64,000 nucleotides of DNA from assembly GCA_963920525.1 (NCBI GenBank), contig OY986439.1:31336319-31400318 (forward strand), in the 5' to 3' direction. The DNA is from Dichetophora obliterata (lineage: Eukaryota > Arthropoda > Insecta > Diptera > Sciomyzidae). Below the pieces are notes generated by a model. The model ran no database searches. It worked only from the letters and a program-made list of their open reading frames with translations, and had not been told where the DNA came from. Each line of letters opens with the position of its first letter. Positions within the stretch are counted from its first letter, which is position 1. The translations under genes were made by a program, and so were the position numbers. Shown piece by piece: positions 33,225 to 45,404 of this stretch.

Positions 33225-35340
33225 TATTTATTTATTTATTTATTTATTTATGTATTGGCCAAACAAGGCAATGCAATTTACTTATTCTAACTTATTCTAA
33301 CAGGTTTTGTTTACTTATACTAAGATTACTAAGTTTTTTGTTTTTTTTTCTCCCCTTTCCTTGTTTTTATTTTATTTTTTATTTGGTGATCTTAGTGCGC
33401 CCACCGGATTGACATGATTTCAAAAACCATGTCAAAAATAAGAGAAGAGGAGGAAAACAAGAGAGACTATATACACACTTAAGATACGATGTATATATAT
33501 TATTCTTAAAGACTATAAGGACAAAGGGACGTAAATGGGAGATTTGGAGAGGGATGTTAAAGTATTTTGATTTATTAAACAAACCAATAAATGCTTATAC
33601 ATATAAATCCATACATGTATATAGTTTATCTGAGGCCTGGGTTAATTCTGAAAACTGAGTGATTTATATAGGGTTCACTTGAAAGAGGATTTGGACATAG
33701 AAGGTGAGTAGTATATAGAGATATTATTAAATTCTCTGCAACAACGATTGATGGGTTCATTATTTGCATATGTAGTTTGGTGCTGATATTCAGTTAACAA
33801 TCGAGTATGCCTAGTGCGCCTAATTGGATCGTTAAAGGAAATCATATTAGAAATATATTCGCTGTGAATAGCACCCTTAATTACATCAAATGTGAAGCAT
33901 GAGCCCAATAACGATCTTCTTGTTGATAGTGGCATCAAAGTTAAAAGGCTGAGTCTATGTTCATATGATGGAAGGCTACAATAATCATGGGGGTTGTACA
34001 TATCTCTAAGCGCGTATAGTAAGAACTTCTTTTGAATAGACTCAATTATTTTTCTATGGGAATCGAAAGATGGATTCCAAATTATGCATGCATATTCAAG
34101 TATTGGGCGCACTAATGCACGGTACAAGGATGTAGTGACCCATATATTCTTGAATTCATTTGCACGTCTTTTTATAAAACCGAGCTGTTTGCTGGCCCTG
34201 GACACAATTTTATCATAGTGCAGATTAAAGCGAATCTTGCAATCTAAGACAACTTCAAGATCCACTATATGGTTGACCCTTTTTAGTTCGGTACTATTGA
34301 GGTAGTAGGTATGTAATGTTACGTTGTTTTTACGAGAAAAGCTAATAACATTGCATTTATTGACATTAAGATGTAGTTTATTTTGAAAACACCATTGCTC
34401 AAGAGACAACAATTTTGATTGCAAAAAATTTGCATCTGCATCTGATTGAATTGCATAGTACATTTTTAAATCATCTGCATACATAAGATGTGGGATATCG
34501 TTAAGAACTTCTGACAGATCGGATATGAATATGTTGAAAAGAAGAGGACCAAGATGACTACCTTGCGGAACTCCCGAGGAGACTGCTATTTTTTCGATAG
34601 AACTCCCTGGAATTTAACAAACTGGGATCTGCCGTTTAAATATGATTTTAACCAACTTAGTATGGACCCCGCAACACCAAATTTTTCTAACTTATATATA
34701 AGAATGTTGTGATCAACTCGATCAAAAGCTTTACTGAAATCAGTATAAACAGCATCTATTTGGTGCCCTTTTTCCATTTTGACTAAAACATCTGATACCA
34801 TAATCATGAGATTAGTGGTGGTAGATCGCCCTTTTCGGAACCCGTGTTGCTGCTCATTTAGACGTGGGTTAATGAAACTTGTTAGCTTTTCACAAATAAG
34901 TTTTTCAAAAAGTTTTGGAATGGCTGACAAGATTGCTATGCCTCTATAATTTTCAACTGATCTTTTATCACCATTCTTGTAAATTGGCGTAAGATGGGAT
35001 GATTTCCAATATGAAGGAAATGTCCCACAAACCAGTGATTCGTTAAAGATTATGTGTAATGGCAATAGCAGTTGGTCTAAACATCGCATCAAAAAGCTTG
35101 TAGGTATTAAGTCTGGTCCTGGTCCCTTTTAGTATATCCAGTTCTTTTATTGCATTAGAAATCTCTTCCTGGGTTAAATATAAACTATCAACTATAATAG
35201 TTGAGCTAGGAGAAGTTTCAGATAAGGTGGTAGGAAGACAAAAGACCTCCTTAAAGTAATCGGCATACGAGTTGCTTATTTCAAGAGAATTGGACGAAGT
35301 GATATTACCTTTAAACATAGACGATAGATAGCCGCTAGAT
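33225..35340 (-). mobile_element. CR1/Jockey-like LINE, 5'-truncated
   Basis: The minus-strand reverse transcriptase region lies at 33675-35318. About 420 bp of 3' UTR and an AATA-type tail follow (TTTATT run at 33223-33250 on plus). The endonuclease and ORF1 are missing. The 5' end abuts a dispersed repeat that starts near 35365. Confidence 0.8.
33675..35318 (-). pseudogene. LINE ORF2 fragment: reverse transcriptase
   Basis: RT motifs in order: Y-R-G-I-A-I-L-S, H-G-F-R-K-G-R-S-T, T-D-F-S-K-A-F-D-R-V, S-G-V-P-Q-G-S-H-L-G-P and the catalytic L-M-Y-A-D-D. The thumb and C-terminal region (Y-A-C-I-I-W-N-P) is complete to the stop at 33675. Frameshifts are at about 35095 and about 34600. The element belongs to the same broad group as the LINE at 12440-16390 but is a different family. 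Confidence 0.8.
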
Positions 35341-35364
35341 TTTCATCCCTAAGATTTCCACAGC

Positions 35365-35519
35365 CGTCTGTGTGTTTATCTTTCAGCTCGTCTGTGTGTC
35401 TGCATGTCTGTCTGTTTGTCTGTGATTTTGTGTGCTTATTTAAAAAAAAGAAAGATCCAGTTCGAAAATAAGCAAAATTGGATGCAAACCACGCCTAGCT
35501 CTCATACAAAGCTACTTTA
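35365..35519 (+). repeat. Dispersed repeat fragment (GTCTGT-rich)
   Basis: CCGTCTGTGTGTTTATC and the following 140 bp match 36893-37050 closely, including the segment CAAACCACGCCTAGCTC. The MITE at 35520 follows directly. Confidence 0.75.
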
Positions 35520-36519
35520 CCCAGCAAACCAAAGCTTCCGAATTCGTAACGATTTCGTTACGAATTTTTCGAAATCATTCCGAGTTCGGAATCCGAATTC
35601 GTAGCGATTTCGTAACGAAAATCGTATGGAGGGGTTGACACGAATTTGTAACGAATTCTCGTAACAAATTCGGAAGGAATTTTAGTAACGAATTCGTAAC
35701 AAATTCGTAAAGAATTTGATTATCGTATTCGTAACGAATTCGTAACAAATTCGTAAAGAATTTGAGCATCGTATTCGTAACGAATTTGTAACAGATTCGT
35801 AACGAATTCGTAACAGATTCGTAACAAATTATTAACAGATTCGTAAAGAATTGTCGCTTTCTCTATTTTCCATGGAATCTGGGGAAAGTATTGAATTTAA
35901 AAGATTCCCAGCTTCTCGCTTAACGCTTTTCCTAATGGCTTGCCGGGACATTTTTTCTTTTACCACTTTATTATTTTTCAATCTTTTATTTGTTATTTAT
36001 CACAACGTTTAATTGTTTAATTTTTTTTTTACGAATTTGATTTAAATGCACAACATATTAATTGTAATTCACTTCACTAAACACATTTTTCTCCACTTAC
36101 ATTTTAGCTCTGTTGTTTCAAACTAAATTATTTTACAAATGGCAAATTATTTAAAACAGCTGTCGTCAGCGCCTAACTCTTTCCACTCTTTTACAGCAAC
36201 TTCAAGATTTTCATGATTGTTGTAATTCGCGGAATCGTTCACAGGCGCAGCTGCACCGCAACAATACAGCGCGTGTGTGTTTTTGTTTTTTTCTTGTCGT
36301 TGTTGGTAAATACAGCGCGTGCTTGTTGTTGGTGTTTTTTTACTTGCTGGTAAAAGCAGTGCAATTTAAATTTGAAAATTTGATCTCGGAACTCTATCGA
36401 ATTATTCGGAAATGTTCCGAAACTACTGTTGCGAAATAGTTACGAATTCGTTAAGGATTATCGAAATAGTTACGAACTTATCGGAATTCAGACAAATTCG
36501 GAAACTTTGGTTTGCAGGG
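35520..36519. mobile_element. 1-kb MITE, TA target duplication
   Basis: Ends CCCAGCAAACCAAAGCTTCC and the complement of the right end, CCCTGCAAACCAAAGTTTCC, form a clear inverted repeat flanked by TA (35518-35519, 36520-36521). The left third is made of TTCGTAACGAATTCG-type short repeats. No transposase is present. The family may depend on a Tc1/mariner-like enzyme, judging by the TA duplication. Confidence 0.75.
35530..35860. repeat. TTCGTAACGAA short-repeat cluster
   Basis: Many copies of ATTCGTAACGAATTCGTAAC and variants (GTAACAAATTCGTAAAGAA). Many are locally palindromic, so this part of the MITE could form multiple small hairpins. Confidence 0.8.
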
Positions 36520-36769
36520 TAGTTTGTTTATACTTACGTTATTATATGGAGTCCAACAGTCTATTGGAGTTCACCACTAACAAAGCATGGTTACTAAAGT
36601 TGTTTTTAGATTTGCTGGTAAATCTTCAGGCTGTTTCAGTGTGTTTTGGTCGGGCTCTACCATTTGATTAAAGTTTTCTATATGACCTTGTTATTAATTA
36701 TGTTGATTTTCTATGATTTAAATACAAATCCTAAATGTTTGATAGTTTAAATCATTCTTGATTTTAAAC

Positions 36770-37800
36770 CGCGTACTGCGTAAGGGGTATAATAACTTTG
36801 TCACTGCCTTTATTGCGCGAATAAGGAGGCATGGCAATTACAGAATAGTATATATATTCTTATCAGCATCACCTCCTGAGTCGATTTAGCCATGTCCGTC
36901 TGTGTGTTTATCTTTCAGCCCGTCTGTGTGCCTGCATGTCTGTCTGTTTGTCTGTGATTTTGTGTGCTTATTTAAAAAAAAAAGAAAGATACAGTTCGAA
37001 AATAAGCAAACTCGGATGCAAACCACGCCTAGCTCCCATACAAAGCTACTATATCAAAACAAAGAAAGCTTTGAATAAGCTTTAAAGAAAAATATTCACC
37101 ATTATCTTGAAATTTGTTAAAATCGGATGAAATTCACGCCTAACTCCAATATATCGTGCCTTTATCAAATCGCTAAAATCTCTCTAAATGCCACAAAAAT
37201 TAACGTAGTGACTTGGAATTTTACTTATAAAAAATTTTGTCGCAAAAATTCACAATATAATGGAATCAAAATTGGATGAAATCGGCGTCTATCTCCCATA
37301 CAAAGTGACCTTTACAAAAAAGTAAAATCTCTTTAAATGCCACAAAAATTAATTTAATGACTTGAAATTTTGCACATAAGCTCCGGCCTCAAATATTCAG
37401 CTTATACATACTTCAAATTTGCCAAAATAGTATAAAAACAATGAGCATCGCCCATACAAAGTAACTCTATGAAAACGATTAAATCTCTAAAAATTCCAAA
37501 AAAAATAACTTAAGGAATTATAATGATGCTAAGAATATTAAAATTAACTTCGAGTTTGAAATTCAACAAAATCGTATAAAAACTCGGCTAATCTCCCATA
37601 CAAAATGACGTCATCAAAGTAGCATAACTTTTATAAATTTCACAAAAATGTGTGTATGAACAGCATATTCACCACAAAATTTTCTATAGATTAAACGTGT
37701 TCTGCATTTGAGTGGTGGCAACACCACGGCCATCCTCTATATGAAGTGACGTCATCAATCTTTCAAAACATGCATAACTAAGAATATACTGTGGGGCTAC
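36770..37800 (+). repeat. Dipteran dispersed repeat with degenerate 110-150-bp units
   Basis: It starts with GGGGTATAATAAC.. TATATATTCTTATCAGCATC.. GAGTCGATTTAGCCATGTCC, a pattern I know from dispersed fly repeats. Degenerate units follow, marked by CTCCCATACAAAG near 37033, 37155, 37290, 37450 and 37595. No coding frame. Confidence 0.6.
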
Positions 37801-40800
37801 TTTAACTTTGACCCAGTCGAAAATAATTCCTTGCTAGTTTTATATTTTGTTTGCATTGTTTAAGGAGATATTGCAATGAAAAGGTAGATTCTATCCCAGT
37901 ATGAACTTTTCGTAATTTTTTTGGAGTTGCGACTAGAAAGGGTTAAGTGTACTATAGCTCAAGACATTTATCAACGACAACATGACATTTTAAAAAATTT
38001 CTTTTTTTTTCTTTTAACATTAATATCCTTTAATCAATCTTAATTTGCAATGAACTCTGTTTGTACTGCCATTTTTCGTTATTGTTGCAGTTTTTTAGCC
38101 TATATAAATAGTATCAGAACTAAATAAGTTCACTGATAAAACTCATTCAGCACTTTCAAGTCAAAATACATGTCAATTCTTTCAAGTTATTAGGCACAAT
38201 CTTACTCAACCTGTTCGATCCTCTTGAATCATGTTAATTTTTGCTCTACCTTCTACCTGTTTGTCGACAAAAATATTAATTACACTCGGCTTTACCATAT
38301 AAGCGTCACTTTATTGCTTCATTTTATGCGCTTGAAATTATTTCAATCCATTTTAATGAGCAAAACTTTCTATCACAAAAACTAACACGTTGGCATGGTG
38401 AAAGCTTAATATTTTACCATAAAATAATTCAATTTAAGCCATGCCAATGACATGGCAAACACCTGCAGCGCAAAACTTTTGTAAGCTACTCCCAACGATC
38501 CTATTCCCCGGAGAGTGGTTGAGGCAGCAGCACCACCAGCAGAAGGAGTTAAGAAATCAGCAGCAATACTGAAATTTTAATAAATCTAAGTCACGGTTAT
38601 GTGTCTTTACGGCTTGCTATGCTCTGTGCCACAGTGTATGCAACAAATTCTTGTATTTAATCATGAAACGATGTGAATGGAATGTGCGAACAAACGAACG
38701 AAAGGACGAACAGAAAAGCGTGTGAATAAAAGTCTGCCAGAACGCAGCAGCAGGAGCAGCGCGAACAACGTGTTCATATTTTATGCGATAAAATTAATTA
38801 AACTTGTTGTTGTCGGCTTATATAAAAAAAAATATTCCTTTTGCCAGTCGCTAACAAGAAACAAAAGCATAAAATATCTATACAATCAACAAAAAATGTT
38901 AGTCATTCACAAAAGGTTTTGAAAATTTAACAAAAAATATTTAAAACTGTATTTTGTACCTACTTTTGTTCAAGTATTGTATGAATTAAGAATGCGCGAC
39001 AACCTACATGTAGTAATAACGGTGAACATTCGGGAGATGTTATCTCATCTTGTCAAAATTAAGTTCATCTGCAAGAAGTACAATAAGCTTATGGCCCGCA
39101 TTGATCACCATTTGTTAGGGTGATGTTTCAAAAGTTTTGAACTAGTTGGCTCAATTGGCTTGCTTGGCAAATAATCCTATTGGGCTCAATTGGCTTGACT
39201 TCTCCATTATTTCGAATGGCTGAATTATGTCAAATAGATTATTTATTTATTTATTTATTTTTAAATTAAGTAGCTCAATTGAGTTAGTATGTGTAATTTG
39301 CTCAGCCAAAGTAACAAAATTGTTTTAACTAACGTCGAACAGCGGTCAAACAGCGACCAAACAAGGCTCAAACATTAACCGAACAAGAGTCAAAAATCGA
39401 TCACTATTAAGTATTTTTGGACAAATAAAGGTCGAACATCAGCCACTTCTAAAACTTCTGTCCGAACAGCGGCCGAATAAGGTTCAAATTTTTTATATAT
39501 GTATTTAAATATAGAAATGATATGATATAGAAATAATAAACAACATAAATAATGGGTCCTACTCTGTCAATTAAATCCTCCCCCATGCGCATTACAGTTT
39601 TTGAATAAAAATATCGGCTTCAAATTTTTATCGACATTTTAAATATTTCAATGTTTAAATTCAATATACCACTTTTCGATAATTTACTCCACTGAAGCCT
39701 CCTCCTTGCTCATTACAGTTTTTTTTTTTTTTTAGACTTAACCAACGCTCAGGGGATGCCCCCTATAAATGCGTAAGCATTGTGTTGATTCGGAAGATGG
39801 GTGATAGTTAGTTGGAGGGTGGATAGATGGAGTAGTGTAGGTGAAGATTTGTTTTGAATTTGCACAGCTCAAATTCCAATTTTGAGTAAAAATAACTTTT
39901 ATGGTCTTCAAATTTTTATTAAAGTGTCTACTTATAAATTTTTATCTACTTTAAAATTTTATATACTTTTTTAAATCATTTAAAATTTAATAAATATGGC
40001 AGTTAAAAGGAGAATACTATCAAAAACTCACTAAGCTCAAATTTTGATAGTTAGTAAAATGAGGAAAATCCGGCTAAAACATAAAATTTTGGAGCTTACA
40101 TCATTAAAAATGTCATTAAAACCAAAGTTAAATGGTTTGTACAAACAATTTTCGAGCGTAAAAATACTCTCAATGGGCAAAATATTTTTTTCAATCTACT
40201 TTTGAATGGCCTAATTTTTTTAATCAAGAGGATATTCCAATATGGCTGCTTAAATGAGAGGACTACGCAAAAATATCAATCAAGAGGTTAGAAGCAATAA
40301 TATGTTATAGAAAATATTCATGCGTAAAAATTAATTATAAATGCTTATTAAAAAAAATAATATTTCAATACAAATTTTTTTCCAATTCAAGAAAGTTCAA
40401 TGAAGCAAAATTGCAGAATATTTCCCAAAAAAAGTTGCCAAGCCCTATAGTTTAATAACCTGTAGAATGAGTTTTTGTTAAGCAAAAAACTTTCTTTAGG
40501 GTCTTAAAATTTTTATTAAAGTGTCTACTTTTGAGTGCCAACTTTTATCTTTTTAAATTTAAAACAGCTGTCACAAACGTCAGATTATAGAAAAAAACTA
40601 TCGAAAAAATTTCAAAATTTAAATTTTATTTTATAACTAAATTAGAATTTGTGAAACAAAGTATTGGTGCGTCAAAACAATACATCAGGACTTAAAATTT
40701 TTGACCACTTTTTTGATAAAAAATTCTTGTTTTTATTTGTGCGTGGATATTTTGTTTGATTGCTTTTTGTGTTGTTTTTGCCAGTATATGTTTTTGTTTT

Positions 40801-40839
40801 GGCATTAGCTCGTTTATGATAAAATATTGTTTTAAGACA
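37801..40839. other. AT-rich stretch without recognised genes
   Basis: It contains a GATTATTTATTTATTTATTT run (39238), a cluster of CGAACAGCGGTCAAACAGCG-type words (39330-39480) and a direct repeat (TTTTTATTAAAGTGTCTACTT near 39913 and 40514). No gene supported. Confidence 0.55.
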
Positions 40840-41401
40840 ACCACTGTTCGACCCAGAAATCCAAAGTGTTTTACGTAGACACCTGCCGTGTAGGCTTAAT
40901 TCGACGATGCTCCATAACGTGGGACCGAAATATTGCGTCGGCCAACGCCCCTTTGATGGTTCAAAGGTACCAATTTAGCCAAATGTTGTGATGACATGTC
41001 GCAACCCTTGGTAGGGGTGGAGGCCTATTTAAAACCTCTTCCGTACTCTGGGGTACGGTACCCGGTTTGAGAATGCAAACCTACACAGAGCTGAGTAGCT
41101 CTACCCGCGATATAGGTGATAAATACACAGCCACCACAAATCTCCCCGAAGGTCCGACCCAATCAGTCAATTTGGTGCAAGCCAAGGGGCTACTGACTGC
41201 CCGTGGTAGCAATTTTTAAGTCTTTGGTCGGACCTCGTAGCATACTAAAGCATACTACTACCAATTTTAGCTCATCACAGCCCCGGACTGGTAACCAGCT
41301 AAACATAAATGTAAAAATCAAACAAAACGAGAAGAGCCACAAACACACACCATTTAATTTGAACCAACACATTCACACAAGCAGAACAAAATACAACTAA
41401 C

Positions 41402-44269
41402 TCAAGAGCTCCTGGCTCGCCGCCTCTCAAACATCTGACATACATACTGATCCAACATAGAAACTTGTTCGCCAGTAGCGAGCGCATTTAATAGGTCGAA
41501 ATCCGCATTATCACGTAACACACCCATTGCACGCAGATCACGAATGTCTTCATAAAAGAACGTGCAACCAGTCCTCACGAACTGCCCTCCGCAGTCACAC
41601 TCAAGTTTCTTTCATGCAAGAAAGCATTGAAAGAACCATGCCCAGTCAAAAGGAAACCCAGGCTTAAGCTAAAGCGAAAGTCAGGGTGACCATCCACAAA
41701 CATAACATCACGTAAAAATTTATACGTGACCCTACCGCTCAAGGATTCATTCCATCTAGATTGCCATCTAGATCTCACACATTCACACAGCAAGGCCTTC
41801 CATTCACCCTCATTCATACTCCTTACATTAGAGTGCGAGACCCATTCGAACAATAAGGAAGGCACATTTTTCTTGATCCCATAAGTAACACATAGCTGCA
41901 TTACCACAAGATCAATAGGAGGTACCCCTAACAACACTTGCAAGGCATCCGTAGATACCGTACGACACACTGGCATACACCCAATCATAATGGCTCTCTG
42001 ACAAGAGAGTATCTTTCGATATCCCACAGCAGACCTGACCACGTGACCCCATACAGGAGCACCAAAAGTTGCGCAAGCAACAAATAGGCCCCCATACATA
42101 AGCCGCACAGCCCGCCTACTGAGGCCCCATTCACTCCTAAGTAGACGACGCACACACCCTATGACCGATAGCAATCGGCTCTTAAGTGCCACTAAATGGG
42201 CAACAAAATTCATACGTTCATACATGGTTATCACCAGATATTTGGCTTCAGTCACATATCTGAGGCTAACCCCATTCGCTCTTACACATGGAGGTCGACG
42301 TTACGATAACTTGCCTTTCAGCAGCATCGTCACGGTCTTGTCCAAGGCCACACTCACACCCACACCTATCCCCCAATTGCACACTATGCTCATGGCCGCC
42401 CCTGCTCTGATTTCCAACTCAGCACGAGACTGGCCTTCAACCAACACAAGGAGATCATTAGCATAGGCACAACATTTATACTGTTGAAGGAGCTGCCTTA
42501 GCAAAGGATCCATCATGAAGTTCCAAATGAATGGACCACTGATAGACCCCTGCGGACAGCCTCGAACAACATCCATCCACACACATTGGTTTACACCAAT
42601 TACACATGCACGCCTGTCTCAAAAATAACTCCTCCAGAGTTTAGTTTCCTGACACTCAACCTCACTCAACCTATCCAATACCCTCTCCCAGCATAGATAG
42701 TCGAAAGCCCCTTTGAAGTCAATAAATAGCCCCAAGACATACTTGGAGCTACTTACCGCAACAACATTCTTAACATACATCCACGCATCAACCACACTTT
42801 GCCCTTACGAAAACCAAATTGATTTTCGCAAAGGCTCGCATTCTCACACTCAAGAAGCCTTTCTATCATAACCGTTTCCAGTACTTTTCCAAGCACTGGA
42901 AGTAAGCTGATGACCCGATATGAGCGAGGATTGCTCCTGAACCTATCAGGCGACTTCAAGAGCACAATCACTCTTGCTTCCTTCCACACAGTGGGGAAGT
43001 AGGGCTCAGTCATTTTGTATACATAGCCTCAAGATACTCAGGAATAACCTTAAAGATGGTTTTACCCATCTCTCCAGTCATACCATCCATACCAGGAGAC
43101 TTTCGACTTCGCAAAAGACTGATACCATACTCAATCTCACCTTCCCTCAAGGATGGAGGATCCGTCTCTTCCCTGGATTGAGAAGAGATATCACCTTCCG
43201 ATCTTGGGAAGATAGAGCTAAACAAAGAATGGACACAATCACCCCATTCAGACAGAATGGTATCTCCAAGTCGAATACAATTTACATCTGTAGATCTGCC
43301 CTTCCCACGGCATATTTTATATGCCATGCACCAAGGATCATCTCTACAGCGGTATACAAAATCTCTCCACTCTTTTTCTTTCACTTTTACAAGCATGTGC
43401 TTGTACTCACTCAGACATTCTTTATATCGCTGTCTATGCTGGAGTACCTGAGGATCCCTAACCACTCTAGCCCTTTGGAGTTTCTTCCTCAGACGTCTCC
43501 TCCTCAGACGCAGTCTCCTCTTCCCTCATAGCTCCCGTGTCCCCACTTCACTCTACTACGATTTGTTAATTGACTTCTCGCAAGCAGAGTGTCGTTTACA
43601 CCCTCGACCCATTCACACAGTAGAGCAATTTGCTCATCCACACTCAGACACCTAAATTGTTCAATCACTTAACATTTACCCGATCACGCAACACTCGTTC
43701 GTAAGTGAGCACAACTTCTATTAAGTTATGATCACTTATACCACATCCAGCTCGCACTCTCCACTCAAATTCAAACATACCGAAAGCTAAGCTGTTACCG
43801 ATCGTAAGATCGATGTCACTCACCCCTCTTGGCCCATCGAACGTATACCACTGGCTTATACCACTCATACATCTACTCAAACACCATTCACTCAGCATCT
43901 CACCCCTAGTGTGGTTCTAGTAACCAGACGCATGTCTGGGTGCCTTACTGAACCACATAGGAGATGATGCATTCGCATCCAAACCCAGGACCAGTGGCTT
44001 GCTACTCGAAAGAAGCAGCAGTGAGTCCATATACGCAAGATAGGGCTCAAGTGGATCACCGAACTTGCAGTACAAGCTCGCCAGATACACACTTCCAAAG
44101 ATACCTTCCACACATACACAAACTCATGTTAAGAGGGTAAGCCACGTTAACAACCATTGGTTGAATAAGGCTCCTGAATGAGAGCAAAGCTGATGCGACC
44201 ATCAAGCATCAATGCACCCAAATCACACATGGCAGCAAAAGCACCCTGACAATTGATTCTCAGACTCAT
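41402..44269 (-). pseudogene. R1-type ORF2: endonuclease and reverse transcriptase
   Basis: The ATG at 44269 lies one base after the ORF1 stop (TAGTATG). Endonuclease motifs: I-N-C-Q-G-A-F-A-A, A-L-I-Q-E-P-Y, G-L-D-A-N-A-S-S-P-M-W, D-I-D-L-T and I-S-D-H-N. RT: S-Y-R-V-I-S-L-L-P, N-Q-F-G-F-R-K-G, G-C-P-Q-G-S-I-S-G-P. At the active site it reads Y-A-N-D in place of Y-A-D-D (near 42460). Downstream are P-V-C-R-T-V-S-T-D-A-L and a C-D-C-G-G finger read in another frame. Several frameshifts and stops (e.g. near 44160, 43900, 43013, 42590, 41605) break it. It ends at TGA 41402-41404 after F-E-R-R-R-A-R-S-S. Confidence 0.85.
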
Positions 44270-44270
44270 A

Positions 44271-45389
44271 CTAATGATTTACTCTCGCCCTAGCCAGCAC
44301 AACACTATGCAGAGGACACGCCTCCGTAAGCATGCGGTGCGCAGAGGGCAAGCCCTTAAACGCACAATTGCGGCAATTCAACGGATTGCCGCACACTCTA
44401 GCAATGTGGCCAGACTGACCACAACTCTAGTCTTTCACTCTATGATCCAGACTCATGCACCGATAACAACCCAGGTGCCGCGTTTAAGCCCTCACATGAA
44501 ATGAAAACCACTTGACGTAGCAACGACCGACGTCAAGAAACGATTCCATGGCAATGCCACAACCCTCCAATATGACGTTCGAAACTACGCCCTCTCCCAC
44601 CTTCCAAGGAGGACTAACCAGCTTAACGCCCTTACGGAAGTCATCCTCACTCATTTTGCCCTTGAGATTCAGCTCATACAAATCCCCCATTAACTCGTCA
44701 AAGGTAATTTGGGAGTGAACCCCCTGGACAACTACACGTTTGTTCACGTTCTTGTTGATTATTACATCTAGACCGACTTCCGCGAACTTAGCGTTCTTAG
44801 AAATTCGATCTCTCTCAGCGATTGAAGGGGTACGAATGAGTGCCCCACCACCACGTATCGGCTTGACTTCATGTACCCGTACACCAAGTGTAGGGCCCAC
44901 CTTGTCAACAACGTCCTTAACCACCTACTGAGGCGTAGCTTTACTATTCTTGCTTTTTACAACAAGAGACCATGTCTCAACGACTGGTTTAGCTGGTGCA
45001 ATCGGCACTGAAACCGGCACAGCAACTACAGCAGGGGTAGCAGACGGCCTATTCGCTTAAGCTCCAAATGCAGGCAAACCTGCCAAGGGTAATGCACTTT
45101 CTCTTGCTTGGGTAACGTCCAAGCGCCCCTTCAGACGCGCATTCTCAGCAATCAAGGACATGAGAATTAACTCATACTTCCCGGCAGCATCAACGGTACT
45201 CCGGGCCAAATTGCCCTCCAAAGTGCCATCAAACACAATTTTTACCAGCTCACTGGTTACACCCTTTAACAAAACTAGAGGTGAATCCTCCCTCCCTGCA
45301 GTTACCCCAGAAGGTGACTTTCCAGACACTGCGCCGCCAGTCAAGGTCATCTCAGTCAGTGGTCTTTTGGGGTCACCTGACGAGCGACC
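44271..45389 (-). pseudogene. R1-type ORF1 (gag-like, CCHC knuckles)
   Basis: Open from the element edge at 45389 (frame continues upstream of M-T-L-T-G-G at 45350). A stop near 45057 and a frame change follow. The central domain at 44484-44924 reads V-G-P-T-L-G-V-R-V and I-R-T-P-S. The C-terminus has zinc-knuckle motifs: C-Y-R-C-M-S-L-D-H with an in-frame stop, C-G-Q-S-G-H-I-A-R-V-C, C-R-N-C-A-F-K-G. The stop TAG at 44271-44273 nearly touches the ORF2 start. The product would coat element RNA. Confidence 0.78.
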
Positions 45390-45404
45390 ACCACTGTTCG
45401 ACCC

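Larger units (their letters stand above)
40840..45404 (-). mobile_element. R1-clade non-LTR retrotransposon
   Basis: ACCACTGTTCGACCC flanks both sides (40840-40854, 45390-45404): a 15-bp target duplication around a 4535-bp minus-strand element (40855-45389). Order: ORF1 with CCHC knuckles, ORF2 with APE endonuclease, reverse transcriptase and a C-terminal Cys-rich finger, then a 3' UTR of about 547 bp without poly(A). ORF1 is still open at the 5' edge, so the element is slightly 5'-truncated. Its GC content is visibly higher than the flanks. Confidence 0.88.

Noticed and set aside
38677..38922. 81-codon ORF with an Arg/Lys-rich start
   Set aside because: No motif; no splice or promoter context; likely chance.
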